Assembly (NCBI GenBank): GCA_022010055.1
Contig: CP091737.1
Location: forward strand, 124,001-188,000
Length of the DNA stretch: 64,000 nucleotides
Reading direction: 5' to 3'
Source of the DNA: Treponema sp.
Lineage (GTDB): Bacteria > Spirochaetota > Spirochaetia > Treponematales > Treponemataceae
Shown: piece after piece, positions 1 through 9,883 of the stretch
How positions within the stretch are numbered: the stretch's first letter is position 1
Layout: the number at the start of each line of letters is the position of its first letter
Notes under the pieces: model-generated
Told to the model about the DNA's origin: nothing
The model's database searches: none
The model's input: the letters and a program-made list of their open reading frames with translations, nothing else
Translations under genes and position numbers: made by a program

Positions 1-489
1 AGCGTGAACAGGGTTACAGAATCTCTTTTTAAGGCCGCGGATACTCCTGAAAAGATGTGCGCCTTGAGCCAGGAGCAGATTGTTTCTTTTATCAGGTCTA
101 TTGGACTTAGCAATGCGAAAAGCAGAAATATTCTTGGACTAAGTAAAAAACTTCTGGAAGACTTTGGCGGCGTTGTGCCGGATTCACGCGAAGCCCTGAT
201 GAGTTTGCCGGGCGTTGGCAGAAAGACCGCAAATGTTGTTCTGAATGTTGTTTTTGGAAAGCACACAATGCCTGTTGATACTCATCTTTTGCGCATTTGT
301 CCGAAAATCGGGCTTGCGGAAGGAAATACTCCGGAGTCTGTTGAAAAAAGCCTGGTTGAGCGCATTCCTGACAGATATATGCGGCATGCGCACCATTGGC
401 TTATTCTTCACGGAAGGTATGTCTGTACGGCAAAGAACGCTAAGTGTTCTGAATGTATTATAAATGATATTTGCAGGCATAATTTTTAG
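1..489 (+). CDS. nth: Endonuclease III, 5' end outside window
   Basis: DNA glycosylase/AP lyase of base-excision repair that removes oxidised pyrimidines. The reading frame is open from base 1 (S-V-N-R-V-T-E aligns with the region just after the family N-terminus), so the true start lies upstream and the ATG-like codon at 4 is not a start. Visible are the helix-hairpin-helix LPGVGRKTAN with the catalytic lysine, the catalytic aspartate in PVDTH, and the C-terminal [4Fe-4S] ligands spaced C-x6-C-x2-C-x5-C. The C-terminus is complete. It is followed 30 bases later by mscS. Confidence 0.95.
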   Translation, partial: SVNRVTESLFKAADTPEKMCALSQEQIVSFIRSIGLSNAKSRNILGLSKKLLEDFGGVVPDSREALMSLPGVGRKTANVVLNVVFGKHTMPVDTHLLRICPKIGLAEGNTPESVEKSLVERIPDRYMRHAHHWLILHGRYVCTAKNAKCSECIINDICRHNF

Positions 490-519
490 AATAAATTCTT
501 TTTAAGGTGGTCAGGCAAT

Positions 520-1406
520 ATGGAAGGGCAATCGGATATTCTTCATGAGGTTGGCGAGGCGGCTGCGTTTGCCGCGAATGAAACTGTCGGTCAATTTTCC
601 TGCAAATTCATGGATTTTGTAAAAAATCTTTTAACTTTGACAAATGTTTTCAGGCTTATAGGCGCGCTGTTCATGATTCTTTTTATGTGGATTGTGTTTA
701 AGCTTATAAAGCATTTTATAAAAAAGGTTTCCGCCGGAAAAATACAGCCGCAGACAAATCTGGTAATTTCAAAAGTTATTTCGTATATTTTCTATGCGCT
801 TGTGGTTATGTATATTCTGAGCCTTTTCGGTGTAAAACTTGGCGCAATCTGGGGCGCGGCGGGAATTGCCGGAATTGCGGTCGGTTTTGCGGCCCAGACT
901 TCTGTAAGCAACTTAATCAGCGGTCTTTTTGTTCTTGGTGAAAAAACCATGAAAGTCGGTGATTTTATTGAAGTCGGCGGAGTTTCCGGAACGGTTGATT
1001 CTGTCGGGCTTCTTTCGGTGAAGATTCATACAGTGAACAACCAGATGATAAGAATTCCTAACAGCTCAATAATCAATTCCAACTTTCAGAACAACAGTTT
1101 TTTTTTTCAATCCGCCGTTTTTCGTTTGAACTTTCTGTCGACTATTCTTCCGATATGACAGCCGTGCTGGACGCTCTTTCTTCTGTTCCTGCGCTTTGCG
1201 CTTCTGTTCTAAAAGATCCTGCGCCTGCCGTTTGGTACAATGGTTTCGGCGAAAGCGGAATTAATATTGTCCTTGCTGTATGGTTTAATTCTTCGGATCT
1301 GGTAAAAATGAAGAATGAAGTCTATATTGCGATTAAAAAGGTTTTTGACGAAAAAGGCATAAACATTCCGTTTAACCGTCTTGATGTTTCAATGGTAAAT
1401 TCGTAA
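520..1406 (+). CDS. mscS: MscS-type small-conductance mechanosensitive channel (frameshifted)
   Basis: Inner-membrane channel that opens on hypo-osmotic shock. Start ATG follows AAGGTGGT. N-terminal transmembrane segments at about residues 45-65 and 85-105 are followed by the glycine/alanine-rich pore helix (GAAGIAGIAVGFAAQ) and the beta domain (VGDFIEVGGVSGTVDSVGL, then IPNSSIINS). The frame breaks in a run of ten T at 1098-1107. Adding one T (or removing two) joins it to the remaining C-terminal domain and gives 295 residues, a normal MscS length. The break could be a sequencing error or slippage in the poly-T tract. Confidence 0.9.
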
Positions 1407-1469
1407 AAAAACGTTCATTCGCCTGCGGGTATGGTTTCTGTCCCTGTTCCTGTCAAAAATCTTATATTT

Positions 1470-1487
1470 CGCCCCGGAGAGGGGCGG
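1470..1487. repeat. GC-rich inverted repeat between convergent genes
   Basis: CGCCCC-GGAGA-GGGGCG inverted repeat followed by GGGGTGTG, in the gap between convergent mscS and the TraB-family gene. It may act as a terminator or belong to the GC-rich islands also seen at 22650, 41705 and 52680. Confidence 0.4.
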
Positions 1488-1517
1488 GGTGTGTAATCCA
1501 AGCGAGGGGAATCAATG

Positions 1518-2711
1518 CTAGTTTTTTCCCAGCAGCCTTGAAAATGTCGCGATTATGTCTGCTCCGGCAACGAATGTTCCGATTGAGCTTCCGATTGAAG
1601 AAAGAATAAAAACCAGAAGCACCCGAAGGATTTTGTTGCGGTAGAATCCTTTTAGGCTTCCCGCGTCGTCTGCAAGGTTTTCCAGGTCTTTTACCTGCGG
1701 CTTGCAGAAAAACGCCTGAACTATTCCAGAGAGTATTCCAATTCCTATAAAAGGGCAGAGAGATGTTATAGGTGCGCCTATGAATGAAACTAAGATTGCC
1801 GCCGGATGCGCCGCCGCAAGCAATGCTCCGATAGCCGCAAGGGAACCGTTCCAGATAAACCAGCCTAACGCCATTTTTGAGCCGGCCTGCTTTCCGCCGA
1901 TTACAAAACCTGCGGCAATAAGCGCGATAATCAGCGCAGGAATAATCCACATCGCGATTTTTGAACCAAGTTTTTTTTCCGGAATAGAATTTATTTCCGA
2001 AGTGTCGGTGGATTCGTTGTTCTTTGCGATGTTTTCAATGTGCCCGGCGACGCCGTTAAGATGTCCCGCGCCTATGACTGCCACTACATTGTTTCCGTCC
2101 GCTTCCCAGATATTGGAGGCAAGGAACTTGTCGCGCTCATCAATAAGAACTTCTTTTACTACAGGAAGATATTCTGAAAGCTCCTTCATCATGGAATCCA
2201 TTTCGGACGATTTTTTTAAATCTTCGATTTCTGTTTCCGAAATTTGCTCCTTGCTGAAGCCGCTGGCAATAAGCGCGGAAAGCAGCTTGATTTTTCCCAT
2301 GGACGAACTTTTTGCCCACGCGCGTTTCAGGGTTGTTTGAATCGGGCGGTCTGCCATCTTTGTAGGAATCCCAAGCTCTTCGGCGGTTCTCATCGCGGCA
2401 AGCATCTCGTCGCCGGGTTTTACGCCGGTGTTTTTTCCCATCCGTTTCTGGAATGAGCCAAGAACCAGGTTCGCAAGCAGAAGAAATCCTTCCTTTTGCT
2501 TCAGAACTTTGATTATGTCGAGTTTCTGCCAGTTTTCGGGATTTTTTATTGATTCGCAGCGTTTTTCGTCAAGTTCAATCGCAACACAGTCAGGCTTGTT
2601 GTTTTTTATGTATTCGGTAACTTCAGCAATGCTTTCCGCCGAAATATGCGCAGTTCCAATCAAAGTGATTTTTTTTCCATTAAATTCCAAAACTTTTTGT
2701 GTCTGATTCAT
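1518..2711 (-). CDS. TraB/PrgY-family protein with C-terminal membrane domain
   Basis: Member of the TraB/PrgY (pheromone-shutdown) family, 397 residues. The N-terminal domain shows the family signatures ITLIGTAHIS near residue 16, an AIELDEKR segment and VIGAGHLNGV near residue 213. These belong to the TIKI/erythromycin-esterase-like metal-dependent hydrolase fold. Four or so hydrophobic segments fill residues 250-395. Substrate is unknown in bacteria other than enterococcal pheromone, so function here is inference. Start ATG is preceded by AAGGAAA and lies 10 bases after the end of the TPR gene, so the two are probably co-transcribed. Confidence 0.8.
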   Translation of the reverse strand: MNQTQKVLEFNGKKITLIGTAHISAESIAEVTEYIKNNKPDCVAIELDEKRCESIKNPENWQKLDIIKVLKQKEGFLLLANLVLGSFQKRMGKNTGVKPGDEMLAAMRTAEELGIPTKMADRPIQTTLKRAWAKSSSMGKIKLLSALIASGFSKEQISETEIEDLKKSSEMDSMMKELSEYLPVVKEVLIDERDKFLASNIWEADGNNVVAVIGAGHLNGVAGHIENIAKNNESTDTSEINSIPEKKLGSKIAMWIIPALIIALIAAGFVIGGKQAGSKMALGWFIWNGSLAAIGALLAAAHPAAILVSFIGAPITSLCPFIGIGILSGIVQAFFCKPQVKDLENLADDAGSLKGFYRNKILRVLLVFILSSIGSSIGTFVAGADIIATFSRLLGKN

Positions 2712-2721
2712 ATCTGTTTCC

Positions 2722-4075
2722 TTATTTTTTCAAATCTGCCGGGAGCGCCCATTCCGCAAGCCTGTATTCAAAGAACATTGGCGTCTGAAGTTTTGTTATC
2801 TGATTGTAATATTCCGCGGCTACAGATTTGAACCCTTCATATCGTAGTAAAGCGCAAGATAATATTTCATTTTTCCTTTTTTGTTCTTGTTTGTCTCTTT
2901 TTCAATGTCTTTTGCAATTGCGTTTTCGGCATTCATCGGTCCCTGGTCATGGTAAAGGCGAATCATCTTGTATTCAAGGGAATTTCTGTCCAGCGGTTTC
3001 ATGTATTTTTCAGAAAGCTGCTTCATTTCAAAAGTTTTTCCCTGCTTTATGTACGTCGCAAGAATCATCAGCTTGTATGCGTAGGACTCGCTGATTTCGT
3101 TCGCTTTTGAAAAATATTTCCGCGCTTCTTCCCAGTTTTCCATGTGGAATTCAAGGATTCCTATTTCCTCAAATGCGAAATAATATTTCGGGTTTGTCTT
3201 TACAACCATTTTGTAGTCGGCAAGGGCTTCTTCAATTTTGTTCTGCTCGTCGTAAAGTCCTGCGCGGTATGTATAGCCAAGAAAATAGTCCGGCGCAAGA
3301 TTTATTGATTTGTCCACGCTTTTTCCGCATCGGCATAACGGCCAAGGTTTCTGCAATAATTTCCCAAGTCAATGTAGTAATCAGAATTTTCCGGGTTTAA
3401 ATCGATTGCTTTCTGTATGTTTTCAATTGCGATTTTGTAATTCTCTTCCTCGGCGGCAAGTTTTCCCATATACTGAAACACGATTGAATTTTCAGGAGCT
3501 ATTTCCGCAAGTTTTTCAAATGATTTTCTTGATTCTTTTAGGTTGCCAAGATAATAATTCATCTGTCCGTAGCCAAAAAGTCCGTCTTCGTTGTCGCTTT
3601 CTTTTTGAATGACTTTTCTGTAGTAATCGCATGCCAGTTTATACTTCTTTTTTAACGCCCAGCGGTTTGCAAGGATAAGGTTTGCGGTTACATTTGTTGG
3701 GTCGGCTTTTAAAAGCGCGTTTGTCGCGTTCTGAATGTCCGCAAGTTTTCCAGACGCGTTTGCTATTTCCGCATCAACTTCCATTACTTCAACTGTGTTG
3801 TGGCCGGATATTTTAAGTTCGTTTACGATTGTTTTAGCCTCTGTAAGCCTGTTTACGGAAAGCAGCAGGGACGCTTCCAGAATTTTCAGGTCCACATCGT
3901 CTTTCAGGTTGTCGGGAATGTCCTTGTAGAGCGAGATTGCGCCGTCTATGTCGCCGCCCATAAGGCGTTTCTGCAGTTCTTCCGCAAAATTTATTGTTTC
4001 TGCGCTGATTGACCACAAACAGATGTTCATGGAAAGAAAAATCGAAAGTGAAATGACAAATACTTTAAATTTCAT
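2722..4075 (-). CDS. Exported TPR-repeat protein (two frameshifts)
   Basis: Secreted or periplasmic protein of about 451 residues made largely of tetratricopeptide repeats, a protein-protein interaction scaffold. An N-terminal signal peptide (hydrophobic residues 5-22 ending near SISAET) precedes TPR units such as AIENIQKAIDLNPENSDYYI and EALADYKMVVKTNPKYYFAF. The frame breaks at about 3315 (missing G after TGG, restoring AEKAWDKSINL) and again at about 2824, where one added base extends the protein by about 35 residues to a stop at 2722. Both repairs make the total length divisible by three. Partner unknown. Downstream is the TraB-family gene. Confidence 0.75.
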
Positions 4076-4107
4076 TTGGTTCTCCAGGGAAGGACATAAA
4101 ATGGTTG

Positions 4108-4136
4108 TTGAAATTCATCTGTCCTTTAGTTAAACT
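4108..4136 (+). promoter_or_regulatory. Sigma-70 promoter, leaderless arrangement
   Basis: TTGAAA (4108-4113), 17-bp spacer, TAAACT (4131-4136), then only 7 bases to ATG at 4144. No Shine-Dalgarno is present. This makes ATG 4144 the likely start. Confidence 0.6.
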
Positions 4137-4143
4137 TAGTAAA

Positions 4144-5911
4144 ATGTTTGCACAATTTAAGAAAGGCTTTTACGCTTTTAGTAGTTTATGCTGTTTTAAT
4201 CATCGGAATTTTCATTCTTCAGTTTAAGAATGATTCTATTATTTCAGAAAAATTAGGAAATCTCCATATTACTCTTTTAGAATCTGCTCAAGATGATAAC
4301 AGTATTTTGTTAAAAAATAAATTCTCTGTGAAATTTAACGGACTGAATTTCAGCGGAACAGAAGATAATCCGGTGCGCGCTATGATTAACGGCGCGGACA
4401 GGCCGATTGTGCTGAAAACGTGGAAAAAAGTTTCTCCGCTTTCCTGCGAGCTTTCTTTTTCAAACGGCATTGCGCTCAGTTTTTCCGTAAGCGACGATAC
4501 GGCGAAAGCTTACCTTTCTGTTGAAGGAACTTTGCCGCCGGAAGTTTCCCGCGTTTTTGTTCCTTATAATTTTGCGGTTGGAACTTCCGTTCTCTTGCGG
4601 ACTGACTCGCAGATTCAGGTTGAGACCAAAAAGAATTCCTGGGAACTGAACGCGCCTTCCATCCATCGTGATTATGTTGTTCTTGCAAAAACTGAAAAAG
4701 TCGCTTCTTATTCTTATTTTAACAGAACGCATTCGTTTACTTTTGAGGATACGGTCGCGTTTGACGGTGCGTCCGAGGCAACGTACAGAAATAATGTTGA
4801 AAACCTTAAGCAGAACCTTATAAATTCTTTTGCGCAGATTCCTTCGGATTCCCAGACTGTGGCGGAGCAGGAGGCGGTTTCCTTTGTCGCGGCGATGGCG
4901 GAAAAAGGACGGTACAACGAGGCGCTGGATTCTGTTCCGCAGAATTTCAAGAGGAACGCATTGCGTACGTTCCTTTCTGCTCCGTATTTTGACACTTTGG
5001 CGCGCGTGAACGAACCGTTGCAGGCGCAGCTTAAGAATTATGGAGAAATGATTGCGCGTGCGGCAGAATCTTCCGGCCTTGATATTTTTAACGTACGCTT
5101 TATTGCTGATTATATGTGCATGCATCCAGGCGCCGGTTCTGTAAAAAAACTTCTTGCGGCGGCAGCCGCGGCAGAGATTTCGGAAAAGCCTCTTCAGCAG
5201 GCAATCGGAATTTTGGCCGTTTATAACGACCTTTGCGACAAAAATCAGGAGCTTGCGAATATTCTTGCTCCGGCGGCGGCAAAATCAGTTGAAAAAATTT
5301 CTTCTTCATGCGCTGTTGATGAAAATTTAATTACGATTTCTGAAAACGGAATATTCCTTTCTGTTGTTCAGGCGGTTCAGGCGGGCGACGCAATCCTCCG
5401 CTATGGTGAAACAGTAAAGGATTCTTCTTTGGTCGCAGGCGGCCGGCTTATTGTAAGTTCACATCTAAAGGAAAGCTCTTCTTTTGATTTAAAGACTCTT
5501 GGCGAGCTGTATCCGATTGTAGTTCACGACAATTATTTCTATCCTCACTTTGAAATTCTTGCATTTAACAACGGCAAGGCTGTGTGGGCATGGACTTGCG
5601 CAAAAAATATTTCTTATGAGAACGATAGCCAGGGGTCAATTGTCCTGAATGTCGACTTCCCGCTTTCGTACACGCATTATGCGATTATAACCGGAATTGA
5701 GCGCTTCCAGACAATCTACATCTATGATTTGGCGTTCCGCACGGACGCAAGGTTTGAAACTTACAATTCTTCCGGATACGTTTATCAGAATGATTCAAAT
5801 TCGCTTCTCTTAAAATCAAGGCACAAGAACCAGATTGAGCAGATTCGGCTGGTTTATCCGCACGCAGGCGAAATGGCTGCAAAGCCGGAAGAAACGCAGG
5901 ACTCTGAATAG
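4144..5911 (+). CDS. Large exported/membrane-anchored protein, function unknown
   Basis: Protein of about 588 residues that I do not recognise. A hydrophobic segment (LLVVYAVLIIGIFILQF, residues 10-27) acts as a signal anchor, so the bulk is predicted periplasmic. The middle is alanine-rich and helical, around LLAAAAAAEIS. The C-terminal part is beta-rich with many aromatic residues. The open frame can start with TTG at 4148, but the leaderless promoter points to ATG 4144, one base out of frame. An extra T in 4147-4149 would reconcile them. It is divergent from the TPR gene and ends one base before the convergent fusion gene. Confidence 0.6.
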
Positions 5912-5912
5912 A

Positions 5913-8263
5913 TTTAATTTGAGTAAAGCGCGGCGTAGTTTTCCATCATTTCGTCCAGCTCCGCGTCGCTGTCTGCGCAAAGTGAGCAGGCGAAGTACAG
6001 GGCGACCGCAGATTCTGTGGTAAGATAGCCCATTGGAACTGCTCCTTCACGCCAGACTCCGTGGGCGGTTATATACTGGGAAATCAAGGTTTATTTTTTG
6101 CTGGGATGTGCAGTAAAAGCGCATTCCTCGGCGGTTTCCGGTTAAAAGCATGGGTTTAAGCGAATAATCGCTGTCGGTCATGTTTCCGGAGCCGATTCCG
6201 TACATTTCGATAAAGATAGAGTGGACGGAAGAATATTTTAGCATCTTGTTGTAAATTTCGCTTCTGAAGCCGGGGTAAAGCCTGCACATAAACATTTTTC
6301 GGCTGGCTTCAGCAAGAAGCCGGGAAACTACGTCCTGGTCAAGGTCTGAGATTCCGCTGAACTGCGTCGCGACAGGCCCGCTTTCCCGGAATTTTTGCGA
6401 AGTCAGGTTCCAGTTGGAAAAAATTCCCGGCCGTTCAAAATGCAGGTTCAGAGGGGAAAGGACTTTTCCGCCGTAAACGACAAAAACGCCGCTCTTTTCT
6501 TTGGATGCGGTTTCTATTGCAAGCCTTAAATTTACTTCTGCTTCGGTGCTTTCAAGCGGCAGCGACGAGGACGCCGTTATTACGATTGGAACTTCTGAGT
6601 CAGAAAAAAGCCAGTACAAAAGCGCCGCGGTGTAGCTTAAAGTATATGTGCCGTGCGTTACAACTATTCCGCTTGCTGTTCCTGCGCTTATGCGGGCGTT
6701 GATTTCTGCAATCAGTTCAGCCCAGTCGGAAGGCTCAAGCTCTTCGCTGAGGTATTGCCCTGCTGAAATTACCTGGAGCGGAGTGTCCGGGGCTATTTGC
6801 TCCGAGATTGTTTTAAGGACGGTTGAGTCTCCTGCCGAGATAGTTCCGTCTTTGTTGCGGACTGCGGAAATTGCGCCGCCGGTTGTAATCATATAAATTA
6901 CGCTTATATTAAGCTCATCTTTTATAAGTGATTTTACAACCTGCGGAACAGCGCGTCCTTCTGTTTCCTTCATTACAAGGCCTGTAAGAAATTCAAGGGG
7001 CTGCATCTGGCCGTTCTGAAGAATCCTGCACTGCTCCGGGTTTTCTCTTATTGCTTTCTGTACAAACGGAAGCAAGTCTTTTTCGTTCGCAAGTTCCGTT
7101 ATGTTCAGCGATTTCATCAGCTTGTCCGGCGAATGTCCGTTTTCAAAGGTCAGGCGGAGAAGTTTTTTTGCGGTAAAACTATGGATTTCATTTGAGTCAA
7201 GTTTTTTTATAATCCACGCAAAATGCGCCGGCGTTATCTTTGATTTTGAAAGAGTGATGTTTGTTTTGTTCAAAAGGCGCGCGAGCTCGCTGGCCATCCA
7301 GTGCGCTGTGTTTGTTGGATTCGCTCCTAGCGCGGCGACTGATTCAAAAAAGTCGGCTTTTTCCTTTGTGTCACACAAAAATTCTGAACGAAGGCGGGAA
7401 ACTCCGTACTGCCGCTTAAAACGCTGGCGTCTTGCTTCAGGAAGTTCAATTGTTATTTCTGCGGAAAGTTTTTCTTCCGCGCTTTCAAGGTTTATTGTCT
7501 GTGGCGGCGAAAGGTGCTTGAATCTTGTTTTGGACAGTGTTCTTTTTTTGTAAAATTCCGTGCAGGATTTTGCCTCGTTCCAGAGCCTGCTCTCGCTGTT
7601 GATTTTTTCCCCGGCGGAAATCATATTTTCCTGGCGCGTAAGCTCGTGGTTGACGGCTTTTCTTGCAAAGTTAAAAGAATTTAAATTGCGAAGCTTAACG
7701 TAGTAGTCAGGAAGCTGCGGATATTTTGAAAGCGCCACGTATGCGTTGCATCGTATATAGGAATCCTTTTGTTCTGTGTTTTCTATGTTCAGGTATTGGG
7801 TAAGCCTCCGCAATTCTTCCAGAAAAATGTGCACTTCCTCGCCAAGTTCAAATGAAGGCTCTGTTTTTATGCGGATGCTTGGATTTCCGGCAAAAGAAAA
7901 GTCCATCCTTGTTTTTCCGTTTGCGTGTGTAAGTCTTCCCAAGTCTTCTTCAATTCGTACTTCTTCAATTTTAATTGTCTTTTTGTGGCTGTGGAACATA
8001 AGGTTCATTGTTCCTTTTTCCGCAATTTTTATTGAATAGCCGTTGATGGTTTTTCCGCCGGGAATTTCCGGGATTGGTGTAAGTATTTTTTCAATGTCAG
8101 AGATTATTGAAATCTGGCAGCCCAGCGCTTTTGCGAGCGTATAGACGCTCTGCAGGACAGAAGGCTTTATGGAAATTTTTCCGGATGATTCATCTGTTAA
8201 AAATACTGAATCTACAGAGGCGAGCTGAATTCTTGTTTCAACGTACACAAATGACTGATACAC
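5913..8263 (-). CDS. Fusion of degenerate GatB-like and asparaginase-like domains (two frameshifts)
   Basis: Reconstructed length is about 782 residues. Residues 1-300 align with the GatB catalytic core (EEDLGRL, DFSFAGNPSIRIKTEPSF, VKLRNLNSFNFARKAVNHE). Residues 304-450 match the GatB/YqeY helical tail. From 455 on there is a type I/II asparaginase (GatD-like) domain. This resembles archaeal GatE+GatD fused in reverse order. Key asparaginase residues are altered: TGGTI is TGGAI (nucleophile Thr lost) and HGTDT is HGTYT (Asp lost). It may be a pseudo-amidotransferase. Start is GTG with AGGAG eight bases upstream. The frame breaks near 6079 and again in a T run at 5938-5942. Correcting both gives an end with the family motif LTTESAV. 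Confidence 0.7.
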
Positions 8264-8314
8264 GCGAAAATCTCCTAAAATAATAGAAAATTATACCGTT
8301 TTATAAAAACTTGT

Positions 8315-8322
8315 GATATACT
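8315..8322 (+). promoter_or_regulatory. Extended -10 box, 8 bases before start
   Basis: TG-A-TATACT (8314-8322) followed by 8 bases and ATG 8331. No clear -35 and no Shine-Dalgarno, again consistent with a leaderless mRNA. Confidence 0.5.
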
Positions 8323-8330
8323 CTAACCAA

Positions 8331-9761
8331 ATGAATAAACATGATTTTCCAAAAATCCACTTTTATGATCAGGATTTTGTAGACATTTACAATAAGACTT
8401 GGACAATGCTTTCCGATTACTGGATTGATCCAAAGAGCGGGGAAAAGTCTTCTGACGGTTATTTTATTTATCCGCGTGGCGAAAAACTCGTTATAGACCA
8501 GCTTGAAAGTATTTTTTCATCATTTTTTCTTGTGTATTCAAACAGGAACTATGATGCGAACAAAAATATTGATTATTTTTATTCAAAACAGGAAGAAGAC
8601 GGCGCGATCCGGTGGCGCTATGATGCAAAGACCGGAAAACCTATGCTGGATGAGTCAAATCCGCAGGGCGTGGGGCTTCCTTTGTTTGCATGGGCGGAAT
8701 TTAATCTTTACCATAAATCCGCAAATAAAAAGCGAATAAAAGAGGTTATGCCTGTTCTGCAGAAATACATGGCATGGGTTGATGAAAACTTTAAGCAGGA
8801 AAACGGACTTTATGCTGTTCCGGCTACGGCAAGCACAATGTTCAATTCTCCGCGCGAAAATGTTTTTTATCCGATTGATTTTAACGCGGCGGTTGCCATA
8901 AACTGCGCTCACATGTCAGTCTTGGGCGACATTCTTAATGACAAGGATTTAAGCTTTCAGTACAGAAGAAACTATTTTTCTATAAAAACACGAATCAATT
9001 CAATGATGTGGGATTCTTCTGCCGGATTCTATATGGATTTGGACAAGGATTGCAACAAGCTCCAGGAAAAGACAATCGCCGGTTTCTGGCCGCTTCTGGC
9101 GGAAATTCCAAGCGCAGACAAGTCTGAGGAGCTTATAGCTCATTTTAGCAATCCTGCGACATTCGGACTTGAGCATCCGTTCCCTTCTCTTTCTGCGGAC
9201 AGCTTTAATTTTAAGGAATCCGGACAGGGCTATTGCGGAAGCGTATTCCCTATGTTCAATTTTATGGTTATCAAAGGTTTGGAAAAATATCAGCGCTATG
9301 AGCTTGCGCGCGAATGTTCCATCCGTCATCTTTATTATGTTCTTGATGGTCTTATGCCGGCAGATGAAAATCAGAAGGGCGATTTTTATGAGGCGTACAA
9401 GCCGTTGAGCTCTCAAAAGGCGGAGCTTGAAGGTTCGGACTGGTTTCCAAGAACTCATTACATGATAGGAACAGGGCTTTCTACAATTGCGCTTATGATT
9501 GAAAATGTCATCGGGCTTTCAATAAGCCTTCCGCGAAAAACCGTAGACTGGATTATTCCTAACCTTGAGATTATGGGAATTGAAAATCTTTCTTTAAAGA
9601 GAAACCTTATTACTATATTAAGTAATAAAAGTCCACGCGGCTGGGAAATACAGATGGAAAGCGAAAAGCTTTACTATTTCACGATAAACATTCTTGACCA
9701 GAAGAAAAAGACTTTGCCGATTCCTTCGGGTAAATGTTCAATGCTTATTGATAAACTTTAA
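8331..9761 (+). CDS. Six-hairpin glycosidase, trehalase/GH63-like
   Basis: Cytoplasmic (no signal peptide) alpha-helical protein of 476 residues resembling the (alpha/alpha)6 barrel of trehalase/GH37-GH63 glycosidases. Supporting segments are DGYFIYPRGEKLVIDQLES near the N-terminus, MMWDSSAGFYMD, AGFWPLLAEI, and the late SGQGYCGSVFPMFNFM and SDWFPRTHYM. The family cleaves alpha-linked glucose or mannose oligosaccharides, and the exact substrate is not evident here. I chose ATG 8331 over an upstream in-frame GTG because the -10 box ends at 8322. It is divergent from the GatB-asparaginase fusion gene. Confidence 0.65.
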   Translation: MNKHDFPKIHFYDQDFVDIYNKTWTMLSDYWIDPKSGEKSSDGYFIYPRGEKLVIDQLESIFSSFFLVYSNRNYDANKNIDYFYSKQEEDGAIRWRYDAKTGKPMLDESNPQGVGLPLFAWAEFNLYHKSANKKRIKEVMPVLQKYMAWVDENFKQENGLYAVPATASTMFNSPRENVFYPIDFNAAVAINCAHMSVLGDILNDKDLSFQYRRNYFSIKTRINSMMWDSSAGFYMDLDKDCNKLQEKTIAGFWPLLAEIPSADKSEELIAHFSNPATFGLEHPFPSLSADSFNFKESGQGYCGSVFPMFNFMVIKGLEKYQRYELARECSIRHLYYVLDGLMPADENQKGDFYEAYKPLSSQKAELEGSDWFPRTHYMIGTGLSTIALMIENVIGLSISLPRKTVDWIIPNLEIMGIENLSLKRNLITILSNKSPRGWEIQMESEKLYYFTINILDQKKKTLPIPSGKCSMLIDKL

Positions 9762-9883
9762 ATTTTTGTAAAATTTAAGTTTTTTCAGCCTTTGTTTTGC
9801 TGAAATTTGATATTGTACAGGAATGAAGACCGCTGTTCATAAAAAATGCGGTTTTCTTTTTATTCCTCATTTCGGGAGTCGAT

